DNA from: Actinomycetes bacterium
GTDB lineage: Bacteria > Actinomycetota > Acidimicrobiia > Acidimicrobiales > Microtrichaceae
Length of the DNA: 64,000 bases
Assembly (NCBI GenBank): GCA_024222295.1
Contig: JAAEPF010000070.1
Span: 1-64,000, forward strand
Reading direction: 5' to 3'
The notes beneath the pieces were generated by a model, which saw nothing but the letters and a program-made list of their open reading frames with translations, was not told where the DNA came from and did no database searches. Every line of letters starts with the position of its first letter. Position 1 is the stretch's first letter. A program made the position numbers and the translations under genes. Shown in pieces: positions 15,527-22,855 of this stretch.

Positions 15527-15804
15527 CAGTCCATCCTGTCGGTGGGGAGGAGGGCGACGAGCGTCGCGATCAAGTCGTACTCGACCTCGACTACGGTCCC
15601 ATCCCCTGCTCGGGTGGCGTTGATGACTGCACGCTTCGCGGCGAAGCGGAGGTCTTGCAGCTTGTCGAAGGTCTGCACCCGGCGCTTCGTCTCGCGGGCC
15701 ACCTGGGCCTGGAGCCGCAGGTTCCGCTCCTCCAGCTGCTCGTAGCGACGGCGGCTCGGGCGGGTGATGTGGTCGAGGGTTCCCCAGATGAGTCGGCGCA
15801 TCAT
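15526..15804 (-). CDS. small coiled-coil protein (92 aa)
   Basis: ATG 15804 overlaps the queC stop as ATGA. The helix RYEQLEERNLRLQAQVARET forms a coiled coil in the middle, and GDGTVVEVEYDLIATLVALL ends it. It is coupled to queC. No function is known. Confidence 0.6.
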   Translation of the reverse strand: MMRRLIWGTLDHITRPSRRRYEQLEERNLRLQAQVARETKRRVQTFDKLQDLRFAAKRAVINATRAGDGTVVEVEYDLIATLVALLPTDRMD

Positions 15805-16376
15805 CGCTGGTTGCTCCGGCAGGAGTTGCAGGTTCCGCAGGGCTTGCCGTCGACGGGCGCGTAGCACCACCAGCAGGCCTCGAGGTCAACGTCGAGCTGG
15901 TCAGCGCGCTCGAGGATCTGGGTCTTCGTCATGGTGATGAGCGGCGCCCGGATGACGATGCCGATCTGCTGGCTGACGACGAGGCCGAACTCCTGGACGA
16001 AGTACGGGCGACAGTCGAGGTAGTCCTTGTGGTCGTCGAGGTTGGCCCCGAACCAGACCTCCTTGGCTCCGATGCCTGCGGCGTAGTTGGCGGCGAGCGC
16101 GAGCATGCAGAGGTTGCGGAGGGGGACGACCCGCGGCCCGACCGCGCCTGGCTCGGCGTGCATGTCCTCGAGCCCCCAGAGGGTGATGCTCCGGGTCATC
16201 AACTTGACGCCGTGCTTGTGGCACCAGCGGATGGCCGCTTCCGCTTCCTGCCCGCCTGCTGGCTGGAGGTAGCGGAAGTGGAGGCAGACGAGCTCCAGGT
16301 CTCGCTCGAGGGCGAGGTGTGCGAGGACGGTGGAGTCGACGCCACCGGAGAAGAGGAGGACGACCTTGTGGCTCAT
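15801..16376 (-). CDS. queC: 7-cyano-7-deazaguanine (preQ0) synthase
   Basis: QueC converts 7-carboxy-7-deazaguanine (CDG) to preQ0 with ATP and ammonia. The 191-aa protein has the PP-loop SGGVDS at residues 10-15 and the zinc-binding cysteines of the family at its C-terminus (ACWWCYAPVDGKPCGTCNSC, Cys168, 171, 180, 183 and 186). It is slightly shorter than the usual 215-235 residues. The start ATG overlaps the dpdA stop (ATGA), so both are made together. No folE, queD or queE is in the window, so CDG must come from the host or from genes elsewhere on the phage. Confidence 0.87.
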   Translation of the reverse strand: MSHKVVLLFSGGVDSTVLAHLALERDLELVCLHFRYLQPAGGQEAEAAIRWCHKHGVKLMTRSITLWGLEDMHAEPGAVGPRVVPLRNLCMLALAANYAAGIGAKEVWFGANLDDHKDYLDCRPYFVQEFGLVVSQQIGIVIRAPLITMTKTQILERADQLDVDLEACWWCYAPVDGKPCGTCNSCRSNQR

Positions 16377-16993
16377 GCGGGGATGCCTCGGAAGAGGGGT
16401 TGCTGCTGAAGCTCACGGGAGAGCCGTTCAGCTTCGACAGCGAAGCGGGACGGGCCGGACCCGTCGAAGGAGTCGGCACCAGCGTCGTGGCACCTGCGGA
16501 TGAAGCGCGCGGAGTTGATCCGTCCGACGTGGAAGTAGGCACCGCAGGCTCGAGCGGTGTCGCCCCATGCGCGCATGGTGTTGTGCTTCCAGTCGGTGGA
16601 GCCGCCGAGGAAGACGCCGACCCGCGGTCCCAGGTAGGGCATGACCTGGCCAGCGGTGAGCCCGTCCTGCACAGCGATGAGCACGAGCTCGGTGCGCTCG
16701 AGGCACCAGGCCAGCCAACTCACGGACTTGGCGAGAGAGGCGACCCCGCCGGCGACGATGTCGGGTGCGACGACGAAGTCGGCGTTGGCTCCGAGGAGGT
16801 CGACCGCCTTGACGAAGGCCTTCTCGTCGAAGGGTTCTCCCTTCTGGAAGGCGGTCCAGGCTCCGTTGTCGAGGGAGTAGGGGAAGCCCTCGTTCCTGAG
16901 CACGCCTCGAGCGGAGACCATCAGCCGCCACCCGTTGTCCCTGAGGACCTTGAGGTTGCGTCGGGTGCCAGTCCTCGAGGCGTAGGGGATCAT
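16373..16993 (-). CDS. dpdA: DpdA-like DNA guanine transglycosylase
   Basis: The 206-aa protein has the layout of the phage DpdA family, TGT-fold enzymes that swap guanine in DNA for preQ0 or a derivative. MIPYASRTGTRRNLKVLRDN, SLDNGAWTAF, ADFVVAPDIVAGG (an Asp in the position of the TGT catalytic aspartates), VGVFLGGSTDWKHNTM and FHVGRINSARFIRRC are typical of the short phage form. ATG 16993 overlaps the preceding mini-gene stop. Being coupled to queC makes a DNA-modification role far more likely than tRNA modification. The modified base is inferred to be dPreQ0 unless another enzyme acts on it. Confidence 0.82.
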   Translation of the reverse strand: MIPYASRTGTRRNLKVLRDNGWRLMVSARGVLRNEGFPYSLDNGAWTAFQKGEPFDEKAFVKAVDLLGANADFVVAPDIVAGGVASLAKSVSWLAWCLERTELVLIAVQDGLTAGQVMPYLGPRVGVFLGGSTDWKHNTMRAWGDTARACGAYFHVGRINSARFIRRCHDAGADSFDGSGPSRFAVEAERLSRELQQQPLFRGIPA

Positions 16994-17073
16994 CGGTCGT
17001 CCCCTGAGAGAAGGCAGGCGAGAATGAGCATCGCCACGACGCATCCGAGGATGATGCCGGGGGTGGTCTCCAT
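16990..17073 (-). CDS. 27-aa membrane mini-protein
   Basis: ATG 17073 shares a base with the upstream TGA and the end overlaps the dpdA ATG (ATGA). The peptide METTPGIILGCVVAMLILAC is almost entirely one membrane span, with a short charged tail (GDDR). Its coding is supported by the perfect coupling on both sides. Confidence 0.5.
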   Translation of the reverse strand: METTPGIILGCVVAMLILACLLSGDDR

Positions 17074-17294
17074 CAGCGCCGACCGAAGGCGCGGAGGAGG
17101 GAGCGAGCTCGTGCGTTCTCGGCGGCGGCGGCGTAGGCCTTCGCCCGCCAGGGTTCACCCCGGCTCGTCGCCATCTCCGCTGCGGAGTCGAACAGGTGCG
17201 CGGCGTCCTGGTGCTTCTCCGCCCGGACGGCGAGAACCGCCTGTTCCCCGAGGTGCTGGGGCTCGAGCCCCACCTTCTTCTGCTGCTGTGCCAT
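17073..17294 (-). CDS. small helical protein (73 aa)
   Basis: ATG 17294 (MAQQQKKVGLEPQHLGEQAV) has a strong AGGAGGT 5 nt upstream. The rest is alanine-rich helix pairs (RAEKHQDAAHLFDSAAEMAT, AYAAAAENARARSLLRAF), a TPR-like arrangement. It overlaps, in a different frame, the 3' half of the reading that starts at 17454; this one has the better ribosome-binding site and natural composition. Confidence 0.65.
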   Translation of the reverse strand: MAQQQKKVGLEPQHLGEQAVLAVRAEKHQDAAHLFDSAAEMATSRGEPWRAKAYAAAAENARARSLLRAFGRR

Positions 17295-17454
17295 CACTAC
17301 CTCCTTGAAGGATGGACTGTTCAGTAGGTGCCCACGTCCGCTCCCTCCGCGCGATGTTGGCGCGGATGACGCTGAACGGGGCGTATGGGCAGGTGCCGAC
17401 GAGACGCTCGCAGCGTCCCTTCTCGACACAGCCGTGGGGCAGGTTGCACTTCAT
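17155..17454 (-). CDS. small Cys-rich protein, 3' extent uncertain
   Basis: ATG 17454 overlaps the upstream stop (ATGA). The first 40 residues look real: MKCNLPHGCVEKGRCERLVG followed by TCPYAPFSVIRANIARRE, with four cysteines. After that the frame runs on without a stop through the 73-aa gene at 17073-17294 and becomes Gly/Ala/Arg-rich, the look of an antiphase shadow. Either the gene really overlaps by 140 bases, or a short insertion or deletion has removed its original stop. Confidence 0.4.
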   Translation of the reverse strand: MKCNLPHGCVEKGRCERLVGTCPYAPFSVIRANIARRERTWAPTEQSILQGGSDGTAAEEGGARAPAPRGTGGSRRPGGEAPGRRAPVRLRSGDGDEPG

Positions 17455-17570
17455 GCGACCGCCACGTTGTCGCAGGCAGCGAGCCATCCCCACCAGATGC
17501 ACAGGACGATGTCCTGCTCGACAAGCCAGTCGCGGAGATCGGTGCGTGGGTCGTACATCAGCGGGATCAT
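17451..17570 (-). CDS. 39-aa mini-protein
   Basis: ATG 17570 overlaps the exonuclease stop (ATGA) and its own stop overlaps the next ATG. The peptide starts MIPLMYDPRTDLRDW and has a hydrophobic part rich in Trp and Cys (VLCIWWGWLAACDNVAVA). Function unknown. Confidence 0.5.
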   Translation of the reverse strand: MIPLMYDPRTDLRDWLVEQDIVLCIWWGWLAACDNVAVA

Positions 17571-18439
17571 AGGGCCTCGTCCCCACAGGTGTGCGGTGCA
17601 AGGCCCTGATCGCCGGCCGCCGGGTCGTCGGTCTTCTCGAGGAGCAGCAGCGCGCCGCCCTCGCCGATGTCGTAGAGCACCTGCGAGCCGCAGCGCAGGC
17701 AACGTCCGAACACCGGCTCAGGTTCGGGCCAGTGCGGAAGCTCGAGCTTCGACGCCTCGTGCCAGGGGCAGTCTGGTCGAGCCCGGCGCCGGGCCGCGCC
17801 CTTCTTGAGCAGGTACGCGCAGAACTGCGCCTCGTCCTTCACGGCGGCTTCCTGCTGCCACTTGAGGTAGGGCTCGAGCGAGCCCCAGAGCTGGCTTGGG
17901 CTCGGCACTTCGGTGAGGTGCTTGGCGGTCTCGCGCATCACGGGCTCGAGGAGCAGGGCGGTGCCCATCGCATCGCCGACCGCACCGTGCGGCGGGAAGG
18001 TGATGCCGCGCCGCTGGCAGGCGGAGACCAGGCTGTGGCTCTCGTAGCGACCGACGACCTTGACCATCACCAGCGGGTCGACCCAGTCTGCGAAGTCCGG
18101 CACCGAGTCGGGGTCGCCCGACTGCCTCTTGAGCAGGGCGTGGTCGAAGGGGGCGTTGTAGGCGACGAGGTTCCTCTCCCCGACGGCCTCCCAGAAGCCC
18201 GTCTCCACCTCGTCCCAGGTTGGCGCCTCGGCGAGGTGTGAGTCGGTGATGCCGGTGATCTTGCTCGCCCCCTCCGACATCGGGACGCTGGGCTTGACGC
18301 GGGAGTAGAAGGCCACGCGCGGGAAGGCCTTGTAGCCGAGCTCCACGTGGATGACTGCCACCTCGATGATCTGGTCGTGGTCCTCGAGACCGGTCGCCTC
18401 GAAGTCGATCACGGCTAGCTCGAGCCCTGCAAGGGACAT
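17567..18439 (-). CDS. DnaQ-like 3'-5' exonuclease (DEDDh)
   Basis: The 290-aa protein has Exo I IDFEATGLED (Asp12, Glu14), Exo II YNAPFDHALL (Asp99) and Exo III HGAVGDAMGT (His151, Asp156), the four acidic residues and His of the DEDDh family. It may proofread or trim DNA or RNA ends. The last 80 residues hold four cysteines (CPWHE, CLRCG and a final CGDEAL) and may be a zinc domain. ATG 18439 has AGGAGGT 6 nt upstream. It heads a coupled operon reaching to 13082, driven by the promoter at 18460-18489. Confidence 0.85.
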   Translation of the reverse strand: MSLAGLELAVIDFEATGLEDHDQIIEVAVIHVELGYKAFPRVAFYSRVKPSVPMSEGASKITGITDSHLAEAPTWDEVETGFWEAVGERNLVAYNAPFDHALLKRQSGDPDSVPDFADWVDPLVMVKVVGRYESHSLVSACQRRGITFPPHGAVGDAMGTALLLEPVMRETAKHLTEVPSPSQLWGSLEPYLKWQQEAAVKDEAQFCAYLLKKGAARRRARPDCPWHEASKLELPHWPEPEPVFGRCLRCGSQVLYDIGEGGALLLLEKTDDPAAGDQGLAPHTCGDEAL

Positions 18440-18459
18440 GCGCGCTACCTCCTGATGCG

Positions 18460-18489
18460 AACGTACTGCGGGAGAGTGGACGTGTCCAC
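18460..18489 (-). promoter_or_regulatory. promoter with operator for the exonuclease/dpdA operon
   Basis: On the minus strand TGGACA (complement of 18483-18488), 17-bp spacer, TACGTT (complement of 18460-18465), then AGGAGGT and ATG 18439. The palindrome GTGGACGTGTCCAC (18476-18489) covers the -35, as at the other early promoters. Confidence 0.6.
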
Positions 18490-18572
18490 TACACCCAGGT
18501 GGCGAAGGCGATGATGCAGGCGCCGAAGATGGCGCCGAAGATGGTGATGGCTCGGCGGGTCTGCAGGGTCAC
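18489..18572 (-). CDS. 27-aa membrane mini-protein
   Basis: GTG 18572 overlaps the stop of the PP-loop gene (GTGA). The peptide MTLQTRRAITIFGAIFGACI ends IAFATWV and is a single basic-then-hydrophobic membrane span. Its stop lies at the edge of the operator at 18476-18489. Confidence 0.45.
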   Translation of the reverse strand: MTLQTRRAITIFGAIFGACIIAFATWV

Positions 18573-19774
18573 GGCGTCTCCGTGTTGGTGAGAGGTTCGA
18601 CGCCAGTGTCGCAGAGGCCCCATCGGAGGCAGCCGCGTTCGTTCTCGCCGGCGGCGAAGAGCTCGAACTGCCGGCCTCCCCAGGCGGTGATGCTCCACTG
18701 GATGACCCGGTCGATGGGCCAGCAGCTACCGTCGTGCTTCGTCACCTTCTGCACGGGGGAGCGGGTGACACCGCACGGGTCGAGGGGGTCGTCGACGATG
18801 TCAGGGCAGGTGTGCGTGCCGATGCCGGCGCTGCTCTGCGGTCCCCAGGTCTCGCCGCAGGTGATGCATTCCCAGCCGAGGTCGCGGCGAGCTGGCGTGG
18901 GGTTCTGGAACCAGGTGGGTCGAGTCCACGTGTCGCGCCTCTCTCCCTTCTTCGCCCATCTGGCCTCAGCGAGGTCACCGACGACCTCCTCGAGGTCTCG
19001 CAGGATGGCGACCCTGTCGGGGTCGAACTCGGAGAGCCACTTGAGCTCCGCCTTCCGGGCGAACACGCAGGGCCAGCAGCCGACCCTCGAGGCCTTCTCG
19101 AGGTAGAGCGGGTTGGGGCGCACGCCGTGGGCGGTGTGGATGTCGATGACGTCCTTCTCGCTGAACCGTAGGAGCGGTCGCCAGATCTCGCACTCGAGGT
19201 CGGACTCTTCCCACTCCGGGTACTTGGCTCTCGAGGCGGACTCCGCGGCGCGGATGCCCACGACAGAGATGGGTTCATCCTCGAGCGTGGCGAAGTAGTC
19301 CCGGCTCGGGAAGACCTTGAGCTGCTGCGTGCAGAAGCGTCGCCGTCGCGAGGCGAACATGCCCTTCTTGAGCAGGAGCCTGACCATGGCGGAGTGGAAC
19401 CCCAGGCGCTCCTCGAAGCCCTGGGCGATGCGCTCGAGGTCGTTGGGTAGGTCGAACTCCGCGCGGAGCACCTTGAGCTCGCCGACCAGCGGGACGACGG
19501 TGGTGCGGAGGTACTCGACGGTGGCCTTGTGCTCCCACCCCGTGTCCATGTGGATGCAGGCGTGCACGTCGAGCCCCAGCTCTCGGAGGAAGAGCCACGT
19601 CGCCGTGGAGTCCTTGCCGCCAGAGATGGAGACGATGAGGGGTCGACCGTCGATGTGCTCGCGAAGCTCAGCTACGAGCCCATCGCAGTGGTGCTGGTAG
19701 GTGAGCTCGGCGGTTTCGCTGTCGCAGTGGGTGCAGGACATCAATCCCTCCGCAGGGTGAGGTCTCTTGTTCAC
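18569..19774 (-). CDS. PP-loop ATP pyrophosphatase, PAPS-reductase/DndC-like
   Basis: This 401-aa protein has SGGKDSTATW (residues 51-60), the PP-loop that activates a substrate with ATP. VVGIRAAESASRAKYPEW and a cysteine cluster (GCWPCVFARKAEL, then CITCGETW) follow, as in the phosphoadenosine phosphosulfate reductase superfamily, which includes DndC of DNA phosphorothioation and many uncharacterised phage proteins. No dnd partners are in the window. GTG 19774 overlaps the upstream stop, but ATG 19741 (MSCTHCDSET) has GGAGGG 5 nt before it and may be the real start. Confidence 0.75.
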   Translation of the reverse strand: MNKRPHPAEGLMSCTHCDSETAELTYQHHCDGLVAELREHIDGRPLIVSISGGKDSTATWLFLRELGLDVHACIHMDTGWEHKATVEYLRTTVVPLVGELKVLRAEFDLPNDLERIAQGFEERLGFHSAMVRLLLKKGMFASRRRRFCTQQLKVFPSRDYFATLEDEPISVVGIRAAESASRAKYPEWEESDLECEIWRPLLRFSEKDVIDIHTAHGVRPNPLYLEKASRVGCWPCVFARKAELKWLSEFDPDRVAILRDLEEVVGDLAEARWAKKGERRDTWTRPTWFQNPTPARRDLGWECITCGETWGPQSSAGIGTHTCPDIVDDPLDPCGVTRSPVQKVTKHDGSCWPIDRVIQWSITAWGGRQFELFAAGENERGCLRWGLCDTGVEPLTNTETP

Positions 19775-20073
19775 GGGACCTCCTCGTCAACGTGTACCAG
19801 TTCCATGCGGCTGCCGCCTACGGGGAGCAGGCAGCCAGCCTCGTGCATCCGACGCCGCAGGTGGAGGACGGAGAGGCCCATCCCCCACGCGACGGACTCC
19901 CACGACTCGCCGTTGAGCAGGCGCTGTTCTGCCCGCTCGAGCCGGTCGACAGCGACGGGAGGAGCGACTACCCTCGTAGGCGTTGGGCGTCGCCGGTCCT
20001 CCCAGCTACCTCCTACCCAGATCGGCAGCGCCGCCCTTCTCCCGAGGGGCGGCGCTTCACGTTGGCGGCTCAT
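19771..20073 (-). CDS. small putative HTH protein (100 aa)
   Basis: ATG 20073 overlaps the stop of the macro-domain gene (ATGA). Basic N-terminus, then RLERAEQRLLNGESWESVAW followed by GMGLSVLHLRRRMHEAG, which can be read as a helix-turn-helix. No strong family match is apparent. Confidence 0.6.
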   Translation of the reverse strand: MSRQREAPPLGRRAALPIWVGGSWEDRRRPTPTRVVAPPVAVDRLERAEQRLLNGESWESVAWGMGLSVLHLRRRMHEAGCLLPVGGSRMELVHVDEEVP

Positions 20074-20531
20074 GGCAGCTCAACGAGGGTGATGTCCTCG
20101 CCGACCAGCTCCCGCTGGATGATGTTGGCGATGATGGGCCAGTCGCCGCCAGCGAGGCCGGCGCCGATGCGGGGGACGCCGATGCGCTCGCCCGCGAACT
20201 GCTGAGCGACCCACTCGAAGCAGGACTCGATGGCGTCGTAGTCCACGACGGTACGCCCATAGGCGAATCCGAACTGGGTGTAGGCGTTGACGACGACGAC
20301 GGAGCCGGAGCTGGTCGGACAGACCGCGTAACTGCAGGTGCCGAGTTTGCCGGCGTCGCCCTTCTCGGTGGCGAGGTCAGCGTCGTAGGCGGCAGGGAAG
20401 CGCTCGCGGATCTGCTTGGCGATGCCTGCGCCGAAGATGCAGAAGCAGTTGCAGCCATGGACGATCACGTCGAACTCGCCGTTGTCGGCGAGCTCGAGCA
20501 GGTCCCCTTGGATGGTGTCGAGGTAGATCAG
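20070..20531 (-). CDS. macro domain protein with a CTG start
   Basis: The 153-aa protein is a macro domain, the fold that binds ADP-ribose and can remove it from proteins or process ADP-ribose 1''-phosphate. Visible features are YLDTIQGDLLELADNGEFDV, IVHGCNCFCIFGAGIAKQIR and RIGVPRIGAGLAGGDWPII. The only start that gives the conserved first strand is CTG 20531 (reading MIYLDT), which overlaps the preceding stop as CTGA and has GGGGAG 5 nt upstream. Phage macro domains may counter ADP-ribosylation-based immunity. Confidence 0.82.
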   Translation of the reverse strand: MIYLDTIQGDLLELADNGEFDVIVHGCNCFCIFGAGIAKQIRERFPAAYDADLATEKGDAGKLGTCSYAVCPTSSGSVVVVNAYTQFGFAYGRTVVDYDAIESCFEWVAQQFAGERIGVPRIGAGLAGGDWPIIANIIQRELVGEDITLVELP

Positions 20532-21094
20532 GACGGCTCCCCGAAGTGGATGGGGACGAAGGGGAAGAGCGTTGCCTTCCCGTGGTGGACGATGAGTTCG
20601 GGGTGCTGGGCCCGGATGTGGTCGTAGACCTCCACCTGCGAGAAGGACTCCGCGTCCTTCAAGTCGTGGAGGTCGATGCGCGTCTCGCACGATGGGCAGA
20701 CGGAGTGCGGGACGGTGGCGCCGGTGAAGCGGATCAGGGCCTCGCTCAGGTAGGGGCGGAGTTCGCCGACGGTGAAGGGTTCGGTGCGCCCCTTCGCCAG
20801 GTCAGCGCACCCGACGCGCAGGGCGAGGTCGTTCGCCTTCGCCTTCGTGGGCGAGGATGCGGCGCGCAGCGCGTAGGAGCGCTCCACCGGGTGGTCGTCG
20901 CACTCGAGGATCACCTGGAAGAACTCCGCGTCGAGGAAGCCCGACTCAGGGATGCTGTCGGCGTCGCCGACGAGCAGTGCGTAGGTGATGTTGCCGATGG
21001 CCGCCTCGTGGGCGTAGTCGTCGTCCACGCCAGCGTCGTGGGCGTTCTCGTAGGCGTGCGACAGGGCAGCGAGCAGGAAGTCGATGGGGGTCAG
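20528..21094 (-). CDS. hypothetical protein with a C2H2-like end (188 aa), CTG start
   Basis: CTG 21094 (reading MTPIDFLLAALSHAYENAHD) follows GGAGGTG and overlaps the upstream TGA. An acidic helical first part is followed by CPSCETRIDLHDLKDAESFS and then VEVYDHIRAQHPELI, a CxxC...H...H zinc finger. No ATG, GTG or TTG occurs at the ribosome-binding distance. Function unknown. Confidence 0.65.
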   Translation of the reverse strand: MTPIDFLLAALSHAYENAHDAGVDDDYAHEAAIGNITYALLVGDADSIPESGFLDAEFFQVILECDDHPVERSYALRAASSPTKAKANDLALRVGCADLAKGRTEPFTVGELRPYLSEALIRFTGATVPHSVCPSCETRIDLHDLKDAESFSQVEVYDHIRAQHPELIVHHGKATLFPFVPIHFGEPS

Positions 21095-21222
21095 AGCACA
21101 CCTCCGGTGTGGAGCCCGAGCCAGAAGCCGAGGGCGATGCAGAGCAGGGCGTCGCCCGCCGCGGCCAGCAGGAGCGGCCAGACGGGGAGGACGAGGTGGG
21201 TGGGCAGGCGGTAGATGGTCAG
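21091..21222 (-). CDS. 43-aa membrane mini-protein, CTG start
   Basis: CTG 21222 sits 6 nt after GGAGG in the shared cassette GGAGGTGCGTCCTGAC and overlaps the upstream TGA. The peptide MTIYRLPTHLVLPVWPLLLA continues into one or two membrane spans (AAAGDALLCIALGFWLG). Its own 3' end encodes the SD of the next gene. Confidence 0.5.
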   Translation of the reverse strand: MTIYRLPTHLVLPVWPLLLAAAGDALLCIALGFWLGLHTGGVL

Positions 21223-21458
21223 GACGCACCTCCGATGGCGCGCTCGATGAGCGCAGTGACAGTGTCGAGCTCGTGCTCGATGAGGTTCCGGAGCAGGTTG
21301 CCGAGCCGCGTGATCTGGTCACGGGCCAGGCCGCGGGCGGAGCAGAGGGCCCATCCCGCGCGCCCGCCGTTGCAGACGAGGGCGAGGCGAGTCCCAGCGT
21401 CGTCGAGCACCCAGTAGTACTCGATGCCGCCGAGGTAGTGGTCGTAGGTGAGAGTCAG
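21219..21458 (-). CDS. small hypothetical protein (79 aa), CTG start
   Basis: CTG 21458 (MTLTYDHYLGGIEYYWVLDD) follows GGAGGTGCGTC. It continues RLALVCNGGRAGWALCSARG and a helical end (NLLRNLIEHELDTVTALIER). The C-terminal GGAS is encoded by the next gene's ribosome-binding site. It may be a ligand-binding or accessory small domain. Not recognised. Confidence 0.6.
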   Translation of the reverse strand: MTLTYDHYLGGIEYYWVLDDAGTRLALVCNGGRAGWALCSARGLARDQITRLGNLLRNLIEHELDTVTALIERAIGGAS

Positions 21459-22855
21459 GACGCACCTCCCAGGGTGACGCTCAGGTCGTCGTGGACGGTG
21501 CCGACAGCCTTCGACCACGGGTTGGGGTCGAGGGCGAAGGTCCACTCGCCGCAGTCCGTGTCCCAGACGTGCACATCGTCGGGGCCGACGTCGACACCAG
21601 CGTGGGCGAGCGCGGCGCACGCGGCACCCACCACGGTGCGCGGGAGCGGGTCTTCGATCGGCTCGCCGACCTCGACCTCGGTGTGCAGCCGGAGGCGGTT
21701 CCGGAGCCACCGGAGGCGCTCGTTGAAGCGCTCCACGGACTCAGGGGAGCACGCGCAGGGTCGGTCCGACCCGGCGTTCCCGCACGGGCAGCAGTTCGCC
21801 GCAGCGATGACGAAGGCGGGCTTCGCGGGCAGCGAGACGAAGGGGACGTTCGCCCGGATGATGTTGACCTCCGCGTTGTCGAGGGCAGCGCCCAGCACGT
21901 CGATGGCCGACCGGGAGAACTCCGGTGCCTCGTCGAGGAAGAGCACGCCGTGGTGCGCGAGGGTGACCTCGCCGGGACGGAGGGTGGAGGCGTTGCCGGT
22001 CAGACCAGCGACGCTCACGGTGTGGTGCGGCGCCCGGAAGGGGCGCGAGACGGTGAGCTCGCCGCTGACCACTCCGGTCTGGACGAGGAGCCCTGCGGCG
22101 TCACGGATGACCGCGACCTCGCGGGCCTGCTCTTCGTCGAGGGTGCCGAGGAGCGCCTTCACGCGGCTGGCGATGCGGGTCTTGCCCGACGCCGCCGCAC
22201 CGGTGAGCAGCACGCCGCGCGCACCGCGGTCGATGGCCGCCTTGATCTGGGCGATGGCCGCCCAGTCGTTGGGCTGCAGGGTCTCCGGGCCGAAGAGGGG
22301 CTCGTCGGCCACGAGGGTGCGGCTCAGGGGCTTCTGGCCACCGATGCTCTCGCCACCGAACAGGTCCACCGCCTCGCCGAGGCTGATGGCCCCGCAGACG
22401 GTAGCCTTCCCCCAGTGTGCGACGAGGCGCTCGCAGGCATCGGGGAGGGCGAGGACGCGCCCGTCGGCCGCGGCCGCCTCGGCGAAGGCGAGCAGCCCGG
22501 ACACCGAGCGGAGCTGCCCGGTGAGGCTCAACTCGCCAACCCACGCCCACTCGCGGGTGGTGTCGGCGGGCTCGACCTGCCCGCTCGCCCACAGGATGGC
22601 GAGGGCGATGGCGAGGTCGAGCCCGGTGCTCGCCTTGGGGAGGGCGGGCTCGACGGTCACGTGGATGCGCTGCTTCGGGAAGTCGAAGCCGCTCGCGCGG
22701 ATGGCGAAGCGGGCACGCTCAGCGGTCTCACGCTGCGCGACGGCGGGGAGGCCAGCCACGATGGTGGCCGGGAGTCGCCGGACGAGCTCCGCGGTGACGG
22801 TGACGGGGATGGCGGTGGTGCCAACGAGGACGAAGGAGTGGATGGTGGCGGTCAG
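21455..22855 (-). CDS. ComM/YifB-like Mg-chelatase family AAA+ ATPase
   Basis: The 466-aa protein aligns in pattern with bacterial ComM. An N-terminal Lon-protease-like (ChlI) domain (SFVLVGTTAIPVTVTAELVR, TIVAGLPAVAQRETAERARF, SGFDFPKQRIHVTVEPALPK) precedes the AAA+ module: Walker A GAAASGKT (219-226), RPFRAPHHTVSVAGLTG, Walker B GVLFLDEAPEF (303-313) and the NCCPCGNAG...CAC zinc loop. The last part lacks the DRIDL/arginine-finger region of ComM and has its own sequence. Bacterial ComM is a branch-migration helicase in transformation. CTG 22855 is needed for the conserved N-terminus; its SD is GAGGTG. Confidence 0.82.
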   Translation of the reverse strand: MTATIHSFVLVGTTAIPVTVTAELVRRLPATIVAGLPAVAQRETAERARFAIRASGFDFPKQRIHVTVEPALPKASTGLDLAIALAILWASGQVEPADTTREWAWVGELSLTGQLRSVSGLLAFAEAAAADGRVLALPDACERLVAHWGKATVCGAISLGEAVDLFGGESIGGQKPLSRTLVADEPLFGPETLQPNDWAAIAQIKAAIDRGARGVLLTGAAASGKTRIASRVKALLGTLDEEQAREVAVIRDAAGLLVQTGVVSGELTVSRPFRAPHHTVSVAGLTGNASTLRPGEVTLAHHGVLFLDEAPEFSRSAIDVLGAALDNAEVNIIRANVPFVSLPAKPAFVIAAANCCPCGNAGSDRPCACSPESVERFNERLRWLRNRLRLHTEVEVGEPIEDPLPRTVVGAACAALAHAGVDVGPDDVHVWDTDCGEWTFALDPNPWSKAVGTVHDDLSVTLGGAS

